Notes: generated by a model not told the origin, from the letters alone. Positions 28,605-37,311 are shown, numbered from the stretch's first letter. The stretch is 64,000 nucleotides of DNA from DAIDKA01 sp035503515 (GCA_035503515.1 DATJTJ010000036.1:62001-126000); one strand, 5' to 3'. A program made the numbers and translations.

Positions 28605-29173
28605 GGCAGCAGTCCCTTGTAGCCCATGAGGGTCGCGATCCCGAGCACGGTATAGATGGCCGCGGCCGCGATCCGCACCAGCTGCAGCGGAATCCAGCGC
28701 ATCGCGCGATCCGCAAACAGTACCGTCGGCACGTTCACCAGCATCATCCCCAGGGTCGTGCCGGCCACCACCGGCACCAGTTGGTGGTACCGGGCCGCGA
28801 GGGCGACGGCCACCACCTGCGTCTTGTCGCCCATTTCGGCGAGAAAGAACGTGACGATGGTGAAGATGAACACTCCGTGGGCGCCGCGTCGCTCGACATC
28901 GCCTTCCATCCCGTCGGGGATCAGCGCCCAGACGGCAACCGCGATGAAGGAGACGCCGAGCACCCAGCGCAGGATGGCGGGTGTGATCAGGTTACCGACC
29001 CACTCGCCGAACCCGCAGGCCAGCAGGTGATTGCCGAGGGTCGCGATGAACACGCCGGCGATGATCGGCACGGGCCGGCGCAGGCGCGACGCCAGGATCA
29101 GGCTCAGCAGCTGCGTCTTGTCTCCCAACTCGCCCACGGCGACCGAGGCGGTCGATATCAGGAAGGCTTCCAC
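28601..29173 (-). CDS. TMEM165/GDT1 (UPF0016) family cation transporter
   Basis: 190 residues with six or seven transmembrane segments and the two family repeats E-x-G-D-K-T-Q at residues 15-21 (ELGDKTQ) and 113-119 (EMGDKTQ). Bacterial members export Mn2+ (MneA/MntX), and eukaryotic members move Mn2+/Ca2+ against H+. The GTG at 29173 is used since MEAFLISTxxVAxxExGDKTQ is the standard N-terminus. There is no room for a yybP-ykoY manganese riboswitch in the 23 bp upstream, and the gene follows cadR on the same strand, so a metal-responsive regulator probably governs it instead. Confidence 0.9.
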   Translation of the reverse strand: MEAFLISTASVAVGELGDKTQLLSLILASRLRRPVPIIAGVFIATLGNHLLACGFGEWVGNLITPAILRWVLGVSFIAVAVWALIPDGMEGDVERRGAHGVFIFTIVTFFLAEMGDKTQVVAVALAARYHQLVPVVAGTTLGMMLVNVPTVLFADRAMRWIPLQLVRIAAAAIYTVLGIATLMGYKGLLP

Positions 29174-29196
29174 GGGGGGTACCGTGCCGCGGGGGC

Positions 29197-29664
29197 TCAG
29201 CGGCGCGTGCGATGCGGGTGGGAGCCGTGGATGTGGCGTGCCGCGCGCCGTGGCGGCGGCTCATCGGCGCCGCGCGCCAGTTCCTTCAGGATGCCGCAGC
29301 CCTGCGGCTCGGCGCTGGCGCAGGCCTGCCGCAGATCCTGGAGCTGCTGCTGCAGCGTGCGCAGCTCCCCGATACGGTCCGCCACGTGGCGGATGTGGTC
29401 GTCGAGGACTGAGTTGACCTCCAGGCAGTTCTCCGCCGGCCTGTCACGTAACTGCAACAACAGACGGATTTCATCTAGCGTCATGTCCAGCGAGCGGCAG
29501 CGGCGGATGAAGGCCAGCCGCTCCAGGTGGGTCGGTCCATACAGGCGGTAGTTGCCGCCGGAGCGGTCCGGCGGCGGCAGCAGTCCTTCCTTTTCATAGA
29601 AACGGATGGTCTCGGCCGGGCATTGCATGCGCTGCGCCAGGGCGCCGATGGTGAGTGGGGTCAT
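29197..29664 (-). CDS. cadR: CadR/PbrR-type MerR-family metal regulator
   Basis: 155 residues. N-terminal MerR helix-turn-helix (IGALAQRMQCPAETIRFYEKEGLLPPP), coiled-coil dimer helix, and metal-site cysteines C80, C115 and C123 with the spacing seen in Cd(II)/Pb(II) regulators CadR and PbrR. The C-terminus is His-rich (H144, H146, H149, H151), a CadR trait linked to a second metal site. It should activate the divergent promoter at 29684 upon binding Cd, Zn or Pb. The downstream gene on its own strand is the TMEM165-type transporter. Confidence 0.9.
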   Translation of the reverse strand: MTPLTIGALAQRMQCPAETIRFYEKEGLLPPPDRSGGNYRLYGPTHLERLAFIRRCRSLDMTLDEIRLLLQLRDRPAENCLEVNSVLDDHIRHVADRIGELRTLQQQLQDLRQACASAEPQGCGILKELARGADEPPPRRAARHIHGSHPHRTRR

Positions 29665-29683
29665 GTCCGGATCCCGAAAGGTC

Positions 29684-29715
29684 TTGACCTTAAAGTAACT
29701 GCAAGGTGCTCACTG
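29684..29715 (+). promoter_or_regulatory. MerR-type promoter and CadR operator of the RND operon
   Basis: TTGACC (29684-29689) and a weak TCACTG -10 (29710-29715) are 20 bp apart, the over-long spacer of MerR-controlled promoters. Within it lies the imperfect palindrome ACCTT-AA-AGTaACT-GC-AAGGT (29687-29707), closely matching CadR/PbrR operators. It reads toward the efflux genes starting at 29781. Confidence 0.8.
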
Positions 29716-29780
29716 TGCAACAAGGGCGCCGCGCAGACGCGCCCGACGCGTCGTGTGACTGAATCTCGAGGAGCTCAGCC

Positions 29781-30947
29781 GTGGATCTTCATGACCATAC
29801 GCCGACGGCCCGCGGCCGGGCGTTCATGTGGGGCGGAATCCTGCTCGGCGTACTGGTCGTCCTGATCGCCTATACCAACGGTTTCGGGTTGCTGGGACGG
29901 GGCGGCCATGCCGAGGAAGCCACGGGCGCACCGGTGCGCAAGGGCGATGCCATATTCATCCCGGAGGGGTCCGCGCTGCGCGCGCGCCTGGCGGTGCAGC
30001 CGGCCGCGGCGCGCCCGGTCAGCCGCGAGCTTCTGGCCCCGGGCATCGTCGAGTCCGATCCGGCGGTCACCGCGGCGGTACTCGCGCCCCTGGCCGGACG
30101 GGTCGAGCAACTGCCCGTCGAACTCGGCATGCGCGTGACGCGGGGCCAGGTGGTCGCGGTGCTTGACTCACCGGACCTCGGTCAGGCGTACGAGGACAAT
30201 GCGAAGGCCCTCGACACGCTCGCACTGGCGAGCCGGAACCTGGAACGGCAGGAGCAGCAGTCCAGGATCGGCGTGATTTCCGATCGCGATCTCGACCAGG
30301 CACGCAGCGACCACGCGCAGGCGCAGGCCGAAGCCACGCGCACCCAGGCGCGCCTGGTGGCGCTGGGCGTGGGGGCGGGCGATGGCGGCCATCCCGGCCG
30401 ACTGCTGGTGCGCGCCCCGGTGACCGGCAGCATCACCAGCCTCAACGTGGCCCGCGGCAACATGCTCAACGATCCCACCCAGCCGCTGATGACCATCGCG
30501 GACCTGAGCACCGTATGGGTCACGGCGCTGGTGGCGGAAAAGGATCTCGGATCGGTGAAGGTCGGCCAGGAGGCGCAGGTCACCCTGAGTGCCTATCCGG
30601 AGCGCGTCCTGCACGGCCGTGTCTCATCGGTATCGGATGTGCTGGAGGCGGATTCGCGGCGCGACAAGGTGCGCATCGCGCTGCCCAACCCCGACTACGC
30701 CCTGCGTCCCAACATGTTCGCGGCGGTGACGCTGCTGGGCCCCGCCCACTCGCAGGTCATCGTGCCCACCTCCGCGCTGCTCATGAACAATGACCGCACT
30801 TCGGTGTTCGTGGCCACGGCGCCGTGGACGTTCAGGCGCCGGGTCGTGGACATACGACTGGGCGAGGGCGCCACCGCCGTCGTGCTCGCCGGCGTCGCGG
30901 CCGGCGAACCGGTCGTCGTGAAGGGCGGGATACTGCTCAATGATTGA
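29781..30947 (+). CDS. RND efflux periplasmic adaptor (CzcB-like membrane-fusion protein)
   Basis: 388 residues. One N-terminal transmembrane anchor (15-33), a split barrel-sandwich hybrid domain (LAPLAGRVEQLPVELGMRV at 95-113; RAPVTGSITSLNVARGNM) around an alpha-hairpin (140-195), and a beta-barrel (VWVTALVAEKDL, ALRPNMFAAVTL). It links the inner-membrane RND pump to the outer-membrane factor. No His-rich metal-binding extension is present beyond LHDH at the start. GTG start with GAGGAGCTC upstream. It overlaps the pump gene by 8 bp (ATGATTGA). Confidence 0.88.
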   Translation: MDLHDHTPTARGRAFMWGGILLGVLVVLIAYTNGFGLLGRGGHAEEATGAPVRKGDAIFIPEGSALRARLAVQPAAARPVSRELLAPGIVESDPAVTAAVLAPLAGRVEQLPVELGMRVTRGQVVAVLDSPDLGQAYEDNAKALDTLALASRNLERQEQQSRIGVISDRDLDQARSDHAQAQAEATRTQARLVALGVGAGDGGHPGRLLVRAPVTGSITSLNVARGNMLNDPTQPLMTIADLSTVWVTALVAEKDLGSVKVGQEAQVTLSAYPERVLHGRVSSVSDVLEADSRRDKVRIALPNPDYALRPNMFAAVTLLGPAHSQVIVPTSALLMNNDRTSVFVATAPWTFRRRVVDIRLGEGATAVVLAGVAAGEPVVVKGGILLND

Positions 30948-33900
30948 CCAGTTCGTCGCCTTCTGCCTGCACCGGCGCGTGGCAGTGATCCTGCTTGCGC
31001 TGTTGCTGAGCGCCTTCGGCGTGTATGCCTGGGAGACGCTCTCCGTCGAGGCCTACCCGGAGCTGGGCGACGTCGCGGCGCAGGTCACAACGCAGGTCCA
31101 GGGCCTTGCGGCGGAGGAGGTGGAGCAGCTGATCACCGTGCCGCTGGAACGCCAGATCAACGGCACGCCGGGACTGCTGCTGATGCGCTCCTCGAGCACC
31201 TTCGGACTGTCGCTGATCACCGTGCTGTTCCGCGACGGCTACGAGGATTACTGGGCCCGCCAGCGGCTGCTCGAGCGCATCAACCAGGCGGTGCTGCCCC
31301 CCGGAGCGTCGCCGTCGCTGGACCCGGTGGCGGGTCCCGGCGGGGAGATCTACCGCTACACCCTGGAATCGGACTCCAGGAACCTGCAGGAACTGTCCGA
31401 ACTGCAGCGCTGGGTGGTCATTCCCGCGCTGAAGTCGGTGCCGGGGGTGGTCGATGACACCAACTTCGGCGGCTTCACCACCGAATACCAGCTCAACCTC
31501 AATCCGCAGCAGCTGCAGCACTACGGCATCGGCATCACCGAAGTCATCAATGCCATCGACGCCAACAACGCCAATGCCGGCGGCGGCCGGGTCTCGCGCG
31601 GCGAGCAGAGTTTCGTGGTGCGCGGCGTCGGCCTGCTGCACGACCTCGCCGGCATCAGCTCGATCGTCGTGACCCAGGCCAACGGCGTGCCGGTGCGGGT
31701 CGGGGACCTGGGACAGATGGTGCTCAGTCACCAGGAGCGCGAGGGCATCCTCGGCAAGGACAGCAATCCGGACACGATCGAGGGCATCGTCCTGATGCTC
31801 AAGTACCAGAACCCCTCCCAGACCTTGAAGGGGGTGCACGCCAAGGTGGCCGAGCTCAATGCCCGCCTGGCCCATGAGGGCGTGCGCATCGTGCCGTACA
31901 TCGATCGCGACGACCTGGTGCACGAGACCATCAGCAAGGTGGGACACACCATCGCCGAAGGCATCGCACTGGTGTTCCTCATCCTGATCGTGTTCCTCGG
32001 CAACCCGCGCAGTGCCCTGGTGGTCGCCGTGACGATTCCGCTGGCGCTGGTGGCGGTGTTCTCGCTGCTCAATCTCACCCATGTGTCCGCCAACCTTTTG
32101 TCCCTGGGCGCCATCGATTTCGGCATCCTGGTGGATGGCGCCATCGTGGTGACCGAAGCGGTCCTGCGGCGCCGCGAGGCTATGCCCGACGAGGAGCTGA
32201 GCGAGAGCGAGGTGCGGGCGGCCACCCTGCAGGTGACGCGGCCGATCTTCTTCGCAAGCCTCATCATCATCACCGCATACCTGCCGCTGTTTTCGTTCGA
32301 GAGGGCCGAGGCGAAGCTGTTCACGCCGATGGCGTACACCATGGGTTACGCGCTCTTCGGGGCGCTGCTGACGACGCTGGCGCTGGTGCCGGGCCTGGCC
32401 TACTTCGCCTTCCGCGCCCCGGGCCGCGTCTACCACAACCGCTGGCTGGAGAAGCTCACGCAGTTCTACGACGACATCCTGGCCAACTGCCTGGCGCAGC
32501 CGCGCATCGTCTACGGCCTGGTGGCCTTCGCGCTGCTGGCGGTGATCGCCCTGGGCGGCACCATCGGCCGGGAGTTCCTGCCGGATCTGGATGAGGGAGC
32601 GCTGTGGCTGCAGGTGCAGCTGCCGACCGGCATTTCGCTGGACAAGGCCAGCGACATGGCGAGCGATCTGCGCCGGGCGATTCTCAGGCACCCGGAAGTG
32701 TCCTATGCCGTGACCCAGACCGGCCGCAATGATGATGGCACGGATCCCTGGACCATGTCGCACATCGAGGCGCCGGTGGGGCTGAAGCCCTACAACACCT
32801 GGCCCGATCATGAGAGCAAGAAGGCGTTCCTGGACAAGTTCGCCGCCGATCTCGCGCGCGAGCTGCCGGAATTCTCCGTCGGCATCAGCCAGCCCATCAT
32901 CGATGGCGTCAACGACCTGATCGGCGGCGCGCACAGCCCGCTGGTGGTCAAGGTCTATGGCGATGACCTGAACGAGCTGCGCCGGGTCGGTCAGCAGATC
33001 GTCGCGGTGCTGAACACCGTGCGCGGCACCTCGTCGGCCTCGATCTTCCAGGAGCCGCCGATCCCGCAGATCAACGTCGCGCTGGATCATGACAAGGCGG
33101 CGCGCTACGGCATCGACATGACGGACCTGCAGAACGTCATCCAGACGGGCGTCGGCCAGGCGCCGGTCTCGACGGTCTATGTCGGCGAACGCACCTATCC
33201 GCTGACGGTCCGCTTCGATGAGGGGACCCGCAACAGCGCCGCGGCCATCGGCGATCTGCCGGTGACGACCGCCTCGGGCACGCAGGTGCCGCTGTCGCAG
33301 GTGGCGGACGTGCGCGAGCGCATGGGCGAGAGCACCGTCACCCGCGAGAACGGCCAGCGCAACCTGACGATCGGCATCGACAACCGCGACCGCGATCTCA
33401 CCAGCTACCTGCAGGAGGCCCAGGCGAAGATCGCCGCGCAGGTGCACTTCGATCCCCAGCGCGTGCACCTGGAATGGGGTGGCCAGTTCGAGAATCAACG
33501 CCGCGCCGAGTCGCGGCTGCTGGTCATCCTGGGGCTGGTGATGGGACTGATGCTGATCTTCCTCACCATCGGCACTCACTCCTTCCGCCAGGCGCTGCTC
33601 ATCCTGAGCGTCGTGCCGCTGGCGACCCTGGGCGGCCTGATCTCGCTGCACCTCACCGGCCAGCATATCAACGTCGCGACCGGCGTCGGCTTCATTGCCC
33701 TGTTCGGTGTCGCCGTGCAGAACGGCATCATCATGGTCTCGAACCTGAACCGGATGCGTAAGTCGGGCCTGGAACTGCACGAAGCGATCATGAAGGGCGC
33801 CACCGAGCGGCTGCGCCCGGTGCTCATGACCGCCATGGTGGCAAGTCTCGGCATGCTGCCGGCAGCCATTCACACCGGCGTGGGAAGCGATGTCCAGCGC

Positions 33901-34035
33901 GGCATCGCCACCGTCGTCGTCGGCGGCCTGCTGGTGTCCACCTTGCTCACACTGATCGTGCTGCCGGCGATGTACCACGTGGTCGAACACTGGGCCGAAG
34001 CGCGCGGCGGGAAGGCAGCATGGCAAAGTCATTGA
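30940..34035 (+). CDS. Heavy-metal RND efflux pump (CzcA-like)
   Basis: 1031 residues, standard size for the HME-RND family: twelve transmembrane helices and two large periplasmic loops. The proton-relay helix reads DFGILVDGAIVVTE, the form found in divalent-cation (Zn/Co/Cd/Ni) pumps rather than Cu/Ag pumps. N-terminal VEAYPELGDVAAQVTTQVQGLAAEEVEQ and PLERQINGTPG are family-typical. It should export divalent metal ions from periplasm or cytosol using the proton gradient. It is in one operon with the adaptor and the outer-membrane factor, whose start overlaps this gene by 16 bp. Confidence 0.92.
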   Translation: MIDQFVAFCLHRRVAVILLALLLSAFGVYAWETLSVEAYPELGDVAAQVTTQVQGLAAEEVEQLITVPLERQINGTPGLLLMRSSSTFGLSLITVLFRDGYEDYWARQRLLERINQAVLPPGASPSLDPVAGPGGEIYRYTLESDSRNLQELSELQRWVVIPALKSVPGVVDDTNFGGFTTEYQLNLNPQQLQHYGIGITEVINAIDANNANAGGGRVSRGEQSFVVRGVGLLHDLAGISSIVVTQANGVPVRVGDLGQMVLSHQEREGILGKDSNPDTIEGIVLMLKYQNPSQTLKGVHAKVAELNARLAHEGVRIVPYIDRDDLVHETISKVGHTIAEGIALVFLILIVFLGNPRSALVVAVTIPLALVAVFSLLNLTHVSANLLSLGAIDFGILVDGAIVVTEAVLRRREAMPDEELSESEVRAATLQVTRPIFFASLIIITAYLPLFSFERAEAKLFTPMAYTMGYALFGALLTTLALVPGLAYFAFRAPGRVYHNRWLEKLTQFYDDILANCLAQPRIVYGLVAFALLAVIALGGTIGREFLPDLDEGALWLQVQLPTGISLDKASDMASDLRRAILRHPEVSYAVTQTGRNDDGTDPWTMSHIEAPVGLKPYNTWPDHESKKAFLDKFAADLARELPEFSVGISQPIIDGVNDLIGGAHSPLVVKVYGDDLNELRRVGQQIVAVLNTVRGTSSASIFQEPPIPQINVALDHDKAARYGIDMTDLQNVIQTGVGQAPVSTVYVGERTYPLTVRFDEGTRNSAAAIGDLPVTTASGTQVPLSQVADVRERMGESTVTRENGQRNLTIGIDNRDRDLTSYLQEAQAKIAAQVHFDPQRVHLEWGGQFENQRRAESRLLVILGLVMGLMLIFLTIGTHSFRQALLILSVVPLATLGGLISLHLTGQHINVATGVGFIALFGVAVQNGIIMVSNLNRMRKSGLELHEAIMKGATERLRPVLMTAMVASLGMLPAAIHTGVGSDVQRGIATVVVGGLLVSTLLTLIVLPAMYHVVEHWAEARGGKAAWQSH

Positions 34036-35501
34036 GAATGCGCTGCGCGGCCTGTTCCGGCGCCTGGCTCGCGGCGCTGCTGGCATCCTGCGCGGTGGGA
34101 CCCGACTTCCGTGCGCCGGCGCCGCCCCAGGATGCCGGTTATGGGAAGGCGCAGCCGGCCATGACGGCGACCATCGGCACGGCCCCTGACGCGCAGCAGC
34201 TGGTCACGGGGCAGGCGATTCCGGATCAATGGTGGACACTGTTCCAGTCGCCCAAGCTCAACGAGCTGGTGGCCGAGGCGCTGCGGGCAAATCCCGACGT
34301 GGCATCCGCAAAGGCGGCGCTGCGCCAGGCACACGAGCTGTATCTCGCCCAGCGGACCAGCCTGCTGCCGACGGTGAACGGGGGCTTCAGCGGGACGCGC
34401 GCCAAATACCCGGTCGGCTCGGACACGGCGCCGACCGTGGCGGCGGATCCGACCTACAACCTGTACACCGCGCAGCTGACCGTGAGCTACCTGCCGGATG
34501 TCTTCGGCGCGGTCCGCCGCGCCAATGAGGCGGCCAGGGCGGCCGAGGAGGCGAACCGCTTCCAGCTCGAGGCGACCTATCTGACCCTCAGCAGCAACGT
34601 GGTGGTCACCGCCATCCAGGAGGCCTCCCTGCGCGGCCAGCTCGAGGCCACGGACCGTCTCGTGCATCTGCAGCAGCAGTTGCTCGATGCCGTCCAGAGG
34701 CAGCGCACGGCGGGGACTGCCAGTGAGCTGGACGTGCTGGGCCAGCAGTCCGCGCTCGCGCAGACGCTGGCGACCCTGCCCCCGCTGCGCAAGCAGCTCG
34801 GCCAGACGCGCGATCAGCTCACGGCGCTGCTCGGGCGGCTGCCGGCCGGCGAACCGGCGCAGCAGTTCACGCTCTCGGACCTGACGCTGCCGCGTGCAGT
34901 GCCGCTGAGCCTGCCGGGGGCGCTCGTGGCCCAGCGGCCCGACGTGCGCCTGGCGCAGGAGAACCTGCATCAGGCCTCGGCCCAGGTCGGCGTGGCGCTG
35001 GCCAACATGCTGCCGCAGTTCAGTATCGATGGCTCGCTGGGGTCCAGCGCGCTGTCGATCGGCGATCTCTTCAGTCCGTACACGGGGTTCTGGTCGCTCG
35101 GCGGATCCCTCACGCAGACCCTGTTCGATGCGGGAGCGCTCCTGCATCGCAAGCGGGCGGCGGATGCCGCCCTGGACCAGGCCGCCGCGCAGTACCGCGC
35201 GGCCGTGATCCTGGCCTGCCAGAATGTGGCGGATGCCCTGCAGGCGCTGCAGGAGGACGCGGCGGCGCTCAGCGCCAGCACCACGGCGACGGTGTCGGCG
35301 CAGCGCACCCTGGAGCTGAGCGCCCGTCAGCACGGATTGGGGACGGTCAGCGCGATCGCCGTGCTGGCCGCCGAGCAGAGTTACCAGCAGGCACTCCTGA
35401 CGCAGGTCCAGGCGCAGGCGAGCCGCTATGCGGATACCGCCGCGCTGATCCAGGCGCTGGGGGGCGGATGGTGGAATCGGGCAGGAGCGCAGAGTCCATG
35501 A
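34020..35501 (+). CDS. NodT/OprM-family outer-membrane efflux lipoprotein
   Basis: 493 residues. Lipoprotein signal peptide with lipobox LLASC (Cys near residue 23) followed by AVGPDFRAP, typical of NodT-family outer-membrane factors, and two repeated helical-hairpin domains (NPDVASAKAALRQAHELYLAQRT-like and RPDVRLAQENLHQASAQVGVA-like). It forms the trimeric outer-membrane channel of the pump. Metal RND systems generally carry a CzcC-type channel encoded first; here a NodT-type channel is encoded last. The start lies inside the pump gene and the stop overlaps the enoyl-CoA hydratase start. Confidence 0.88.
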   Translation: MAKSLRMRCAACSGAWLAALLASCAVGPDFRAPAPPQDAGYGKAQPAMTATIGTAPDAQQLVTGQAIPDQWWTLFQSPKLNELVAEALRANPDVASAKAALRQAHELYLAQRTSLLPTVNGGFSGTRAKYPVGSDTAPTVAADPTYNLYTAQLTVSYLPDVFGAVRRANEAARAAEEANRFQLEATYLTLSSNVVVTAIQEASLRGQLEATDRLVHLQQQLLDAVQRQRTAGTASELDVLGQQSALAQTLATLPPLRKQLGQTRDQLTALLGRLPAGEPAQQFTLSDLTLPRAVPLSLPGALVAQRPDVRLAQENLHQASAQVGVALANMLPQFSIDGSLGSSALSIGDLFSPYTGFWSLGGSLTQTLFDAGALLHRKRAADAALDQAAAQYRAAVILACQNVADALQALQEDAAALSASTTATVSAQRTLELSARQHGLGTVSAIAVLAAEQSYQQALLTQVQAQASRYADTAALIQALGGGWWNRAGAQSP

Positions 35502-36250
35502 GCGAACTGGTGTTGCGGCAGGATGCGGGAGGCGTCGCCACGCTGACCCTCAACCGGCCGGAAAAGATGAACGCGCTGACGAAGGAAGTCTTCGAGGCCC
35601 TCGAGGACCACCTGAACGTGCTCGCCCGCGAGCAACGCAAGGTGGGACTGGTGATCCTGCGCGGTGCGGGCGGCAACTTCTCGGCCGGTTACGACATGGA
35701 AGAGGTGCGCGATCACGTCCGGGCACATGGCAAACCGCACTACGAGTCGGAAATCATCGAGAAGCTCGCCTCGCTCCCGCAGCCGGTGATCTCCGCGGTG
35801 CAGGGCCAGTGCTGTACCGGGTCGCTGGAACTGGCGCTGGCGGCGGATCTGATCGTCGCGTCCGCCTCGGCCCGGTTCTCCGACGCCTATGCACGGTGGG
35901 GGTTGACGCCCATCTGGGGCCTGAGCCTGCGGCTGCCGCACCGCGTCGGCACCTTCAAGGCGGCCGAAATGATGCTGACCTGCCGCACCTACAGTGGCGA
36001 ACAGGCACATGCCATGCACCTGGCGAACTTCTGTTATCCCGATGACCGGTTCGAGTTGGAGCTTGCCGCGCTGGCGGCGGACATCGTCGCCAACTCCTGG
36101 TATGCGAATCAGCTCAACAAACGCGCGCTGCTCGCCAGCGACGGGCTGCCGCTGGCGGATGCCCATGCGCTGGAGCTGTTCAAGAACGAAGGACTGGCGC
36201 CCGATGCGCTGCGACGCATCGAAGCCTTCTTCGCCCGGCGCGGACGCTGA
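35498..36250 (+). CDS. Enoyl-CoA hydratase/isomerase family protein
   Basis: 250 residues of the crotonase fold: LTLNRPEKMNALT at 17-29, oxyanion-hole segment GGNFSAGYDMEEV, and a second in GQCCTGSLELALAADLIVAS. In canonical hydratases the two catalytic Glu lie in the ExALxGGGxExA and adjacent region; here CTGSLELALA keeps one Glu and the second site reads RWGLTPIWGLS, so the activity may be isomerase- or hydrolase-like. The ATGA overlap with the efflux channel gene places it in the metal operon, an unexpected partner. I start at 35498 (MSELVL), with AGGAG upstream. Confidence 0.82.
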   Translation: MSELVLRQDAGGVATLTLNRPEKMNALTKEVFEALEDHLNVLAREQRKVGLVILRGAGGNFSAGYDMEEVRDHVRAHGKPHYESEIIEKLASLPQPVISAVQGQCCTGSLELALAADLIVASASARFSDAYARWGLTPIWGLSLRLPHRVGTFKAAEMMLTCRTYSGEQAHAMHLANFCYPDDRFELELAALAADIVANSWYANQLNKRALLASDGLPLADAHALELFKNEGLAPDALRRIEAFFARRGR

Positions 36251-36263
36251 GGGGCCGCCGGGG

Positions 36264-36839
36264 TCAGGACTGGTAGTTGGTGCCGGCTGACCTTTCGATG
36301 GAGTTGGTCAGGACGGTCCCGAAGACCCGGTCCCAGAACAGGGTGGTGACCCCGAAATTCCCGGGCTGGGTCGCATAGTGATGCTGCGAGTGCCGCCGCG
36401 AGGCGACGATCAGCCGCCGGGCAATCATCCGCGGCCGGCGGTGATGGATGGCGTGGTGCACGACGCCGTACCAGAAAAAGCCTGCCATGACGCCCACCGC
36501 CAGCCCACAGGCCGTATTCAGCGATCCCAGGGTCCAGGCCGGCAGGAACACGGCGCCGAAGATGACACCCAGACTCAGCCAGGTCGGGGTACCGATCAGG
36601 GCCAGCGGCGCCTGGTGATGCGCATCGTGCATGGGTGAGAACACCGGCATCTGGTGGAACACGAACCGGTGGATGATGTATTCGATCAGGGTCCAGGCGA
36701 TGACGCCGCTGGCCACTGCCGCCAGCCACACGGAGATCTCATGGGCGCTGCCGCGCCAGGCGGTCATGATGGCGGCAACCGTAATGCCTGCCGCATAAAT
36801 CGCGAAGTCGGCGTAGTAGCCAGTCTTGCTCAAGCGCAT
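36264..36839 (-). CDS. Fatty acid hydroxylase/sterol desaturase superfamily membrane protein
   Basis: 191 residues from the ATG at 36839, which has AGAGGCAG just upstream; a GTG at 36878 would add 13 residues. Four transmembrane segments and the di-iron histidine clusters HRFVFH, HDAHH, HHAIHH and HSQHH identify an integral-membrane non-haem di-iron oxygenase, as in sterol desaturases, carotene hydroxylase and fatty acid 2-hydroxylase. It probably hydroxylates a lipid acyl chain or similar molecule. It stands alone, convergent with the enoyl-CoA hydratase and divergent from tolC. Confidence 0.85.
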   Translation of the reverse strand: MRLSKTGYYADFAIYAAGITVAAIMTAWRGSAHEISVWLAAVASGVIAWTLIEYIIHRFVFHQMPVFSPMHDAHHQAPLALIGTPTWLSLGVIFGAVFLPAWTLGSLNTACGLAVGVMAGFFWYGVVHHAIHHRRPRMIARRLIVASRRHSQHHYATQPGNFGVTTLFWDRVFGTVLTNSIERSAGTNYQS

Positions 36840-37179
36840 CCGCTGCCTCTCTTTAGCAATGGCGTCAAAATCGGACACGAACTACTCGGCGCCAAGATAC
36901 CGCAGGATCGGTCCGAAGTGTGTGGGATTACCCGCTGATTTTTCACACGAGCAACTGCATCGGCCGCATGCCGGTCCGGACGGGCGGCTGTAGGTCGATG
37001 ATGACACGACGCTGCCGCGCGCCTTGCCCATCCCGGGGCGGTACGCCATGGCCAGCGTGCGGACAGTCATGGGTGCGCGGGCCTGACAGCGCTGGGGAAG
37101 ATGTTTTCAAGTTGTTGCAGACCTGCGGAACTAAGTCCGCGCCGATCAAACAAAACATCATACGAGGGCGATCGAAAGC

Positions 37180-37216
37180 TGTCCGCCGAAACTGTCCGCC
37201 CGAGTGTCCGCGGACA
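37180..37216 (+). promoter_or_regulatory. Upstream activating repeats (TGTCCGC x3)
   Basis: TGTCCGC occurs at 37180, 37193 and 37205, spaced by 13 and 12 bp; the last copy is half of the perfect 12-bp palindrome TGTCCGCGGACA (37205-37216). The cluster lies about 70-100 bp upstream of the sigma-54 promoter, the usual distance for an enhancer bound by an NtrC-family activator such as the one encoded at 52184. Confidence 0.65.
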
Positions 37217-37261
37217 TCGGCATCGGCTTAGACCTTCTTGAAATATATGTAAAAACAGGAA

Positions 37262-37279
37262 GTTGCATCGGATCGCAAC
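37262..37279. repeat. Inverted repeat GTTGC-N8-GCAAC
   Basis: GTTGC at 37262-37266 and GCAAC at 37275-37279. A related repeat with GGTTGC/GCAACC arms lies 30 bp downstream; the two together suggest a repeated protein-binding site around the promoter. Confidence 0.45.
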
Positions 37280-37281
37280 GC

Positions 37282-37297
37282 TGGCATGAGGGTTGCT
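37282..37297 (+). promoter_or_regulatory. Sigma-54 (-24/-12) promoter of the exporter operon
   Basis: TGGCATG-AGGG-TTGCT matches the RpoN consensus TGGCACG-N4-TTGCW at all but one defined position, with the invariant GG and GC correctly spaced. It reads toward tolC, whose start is 53 bp downstream. The operon itself encodes a sigma-54 activator with an intact GAFTGA motif, which supports this assignment. Confidence 0.85.
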
Positions 37298-37311
37298 CTG
37301 CAGTCGCAACC
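37291..37311. repeat. Inverted repeat GGTTGC-N9-GCAACC across the transcription start
   Basis: The left arm overlaps the -12 element and the right arm lies about where transcription would begin. A repressor here would block the sigma-54 promoter; a weak hairpin is the other reading. Confidence 0.45.

Noticed and set aside
29174..29196. Possible yybP-ykoY manganese riboswitch upstream of the TMEM165-type gene
   Set aside because: Only 23 bp separate it from cadR, too short for the element, and no riboswitch core is visible.
30937..34086. Very long leftward reading frame (over 1000 codons) antisense to the CzcA-like pump
   Set aside because: His/Asp/Arg-rich shadow translation; the forward strand has all RND family motifs.
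36880..37230. Short reading frames on both strands in the gap before tolC
   Set aside because: They overlap each other, lack ribosome sites and have shadow-like composition; the region reads better as regulatory DNA.
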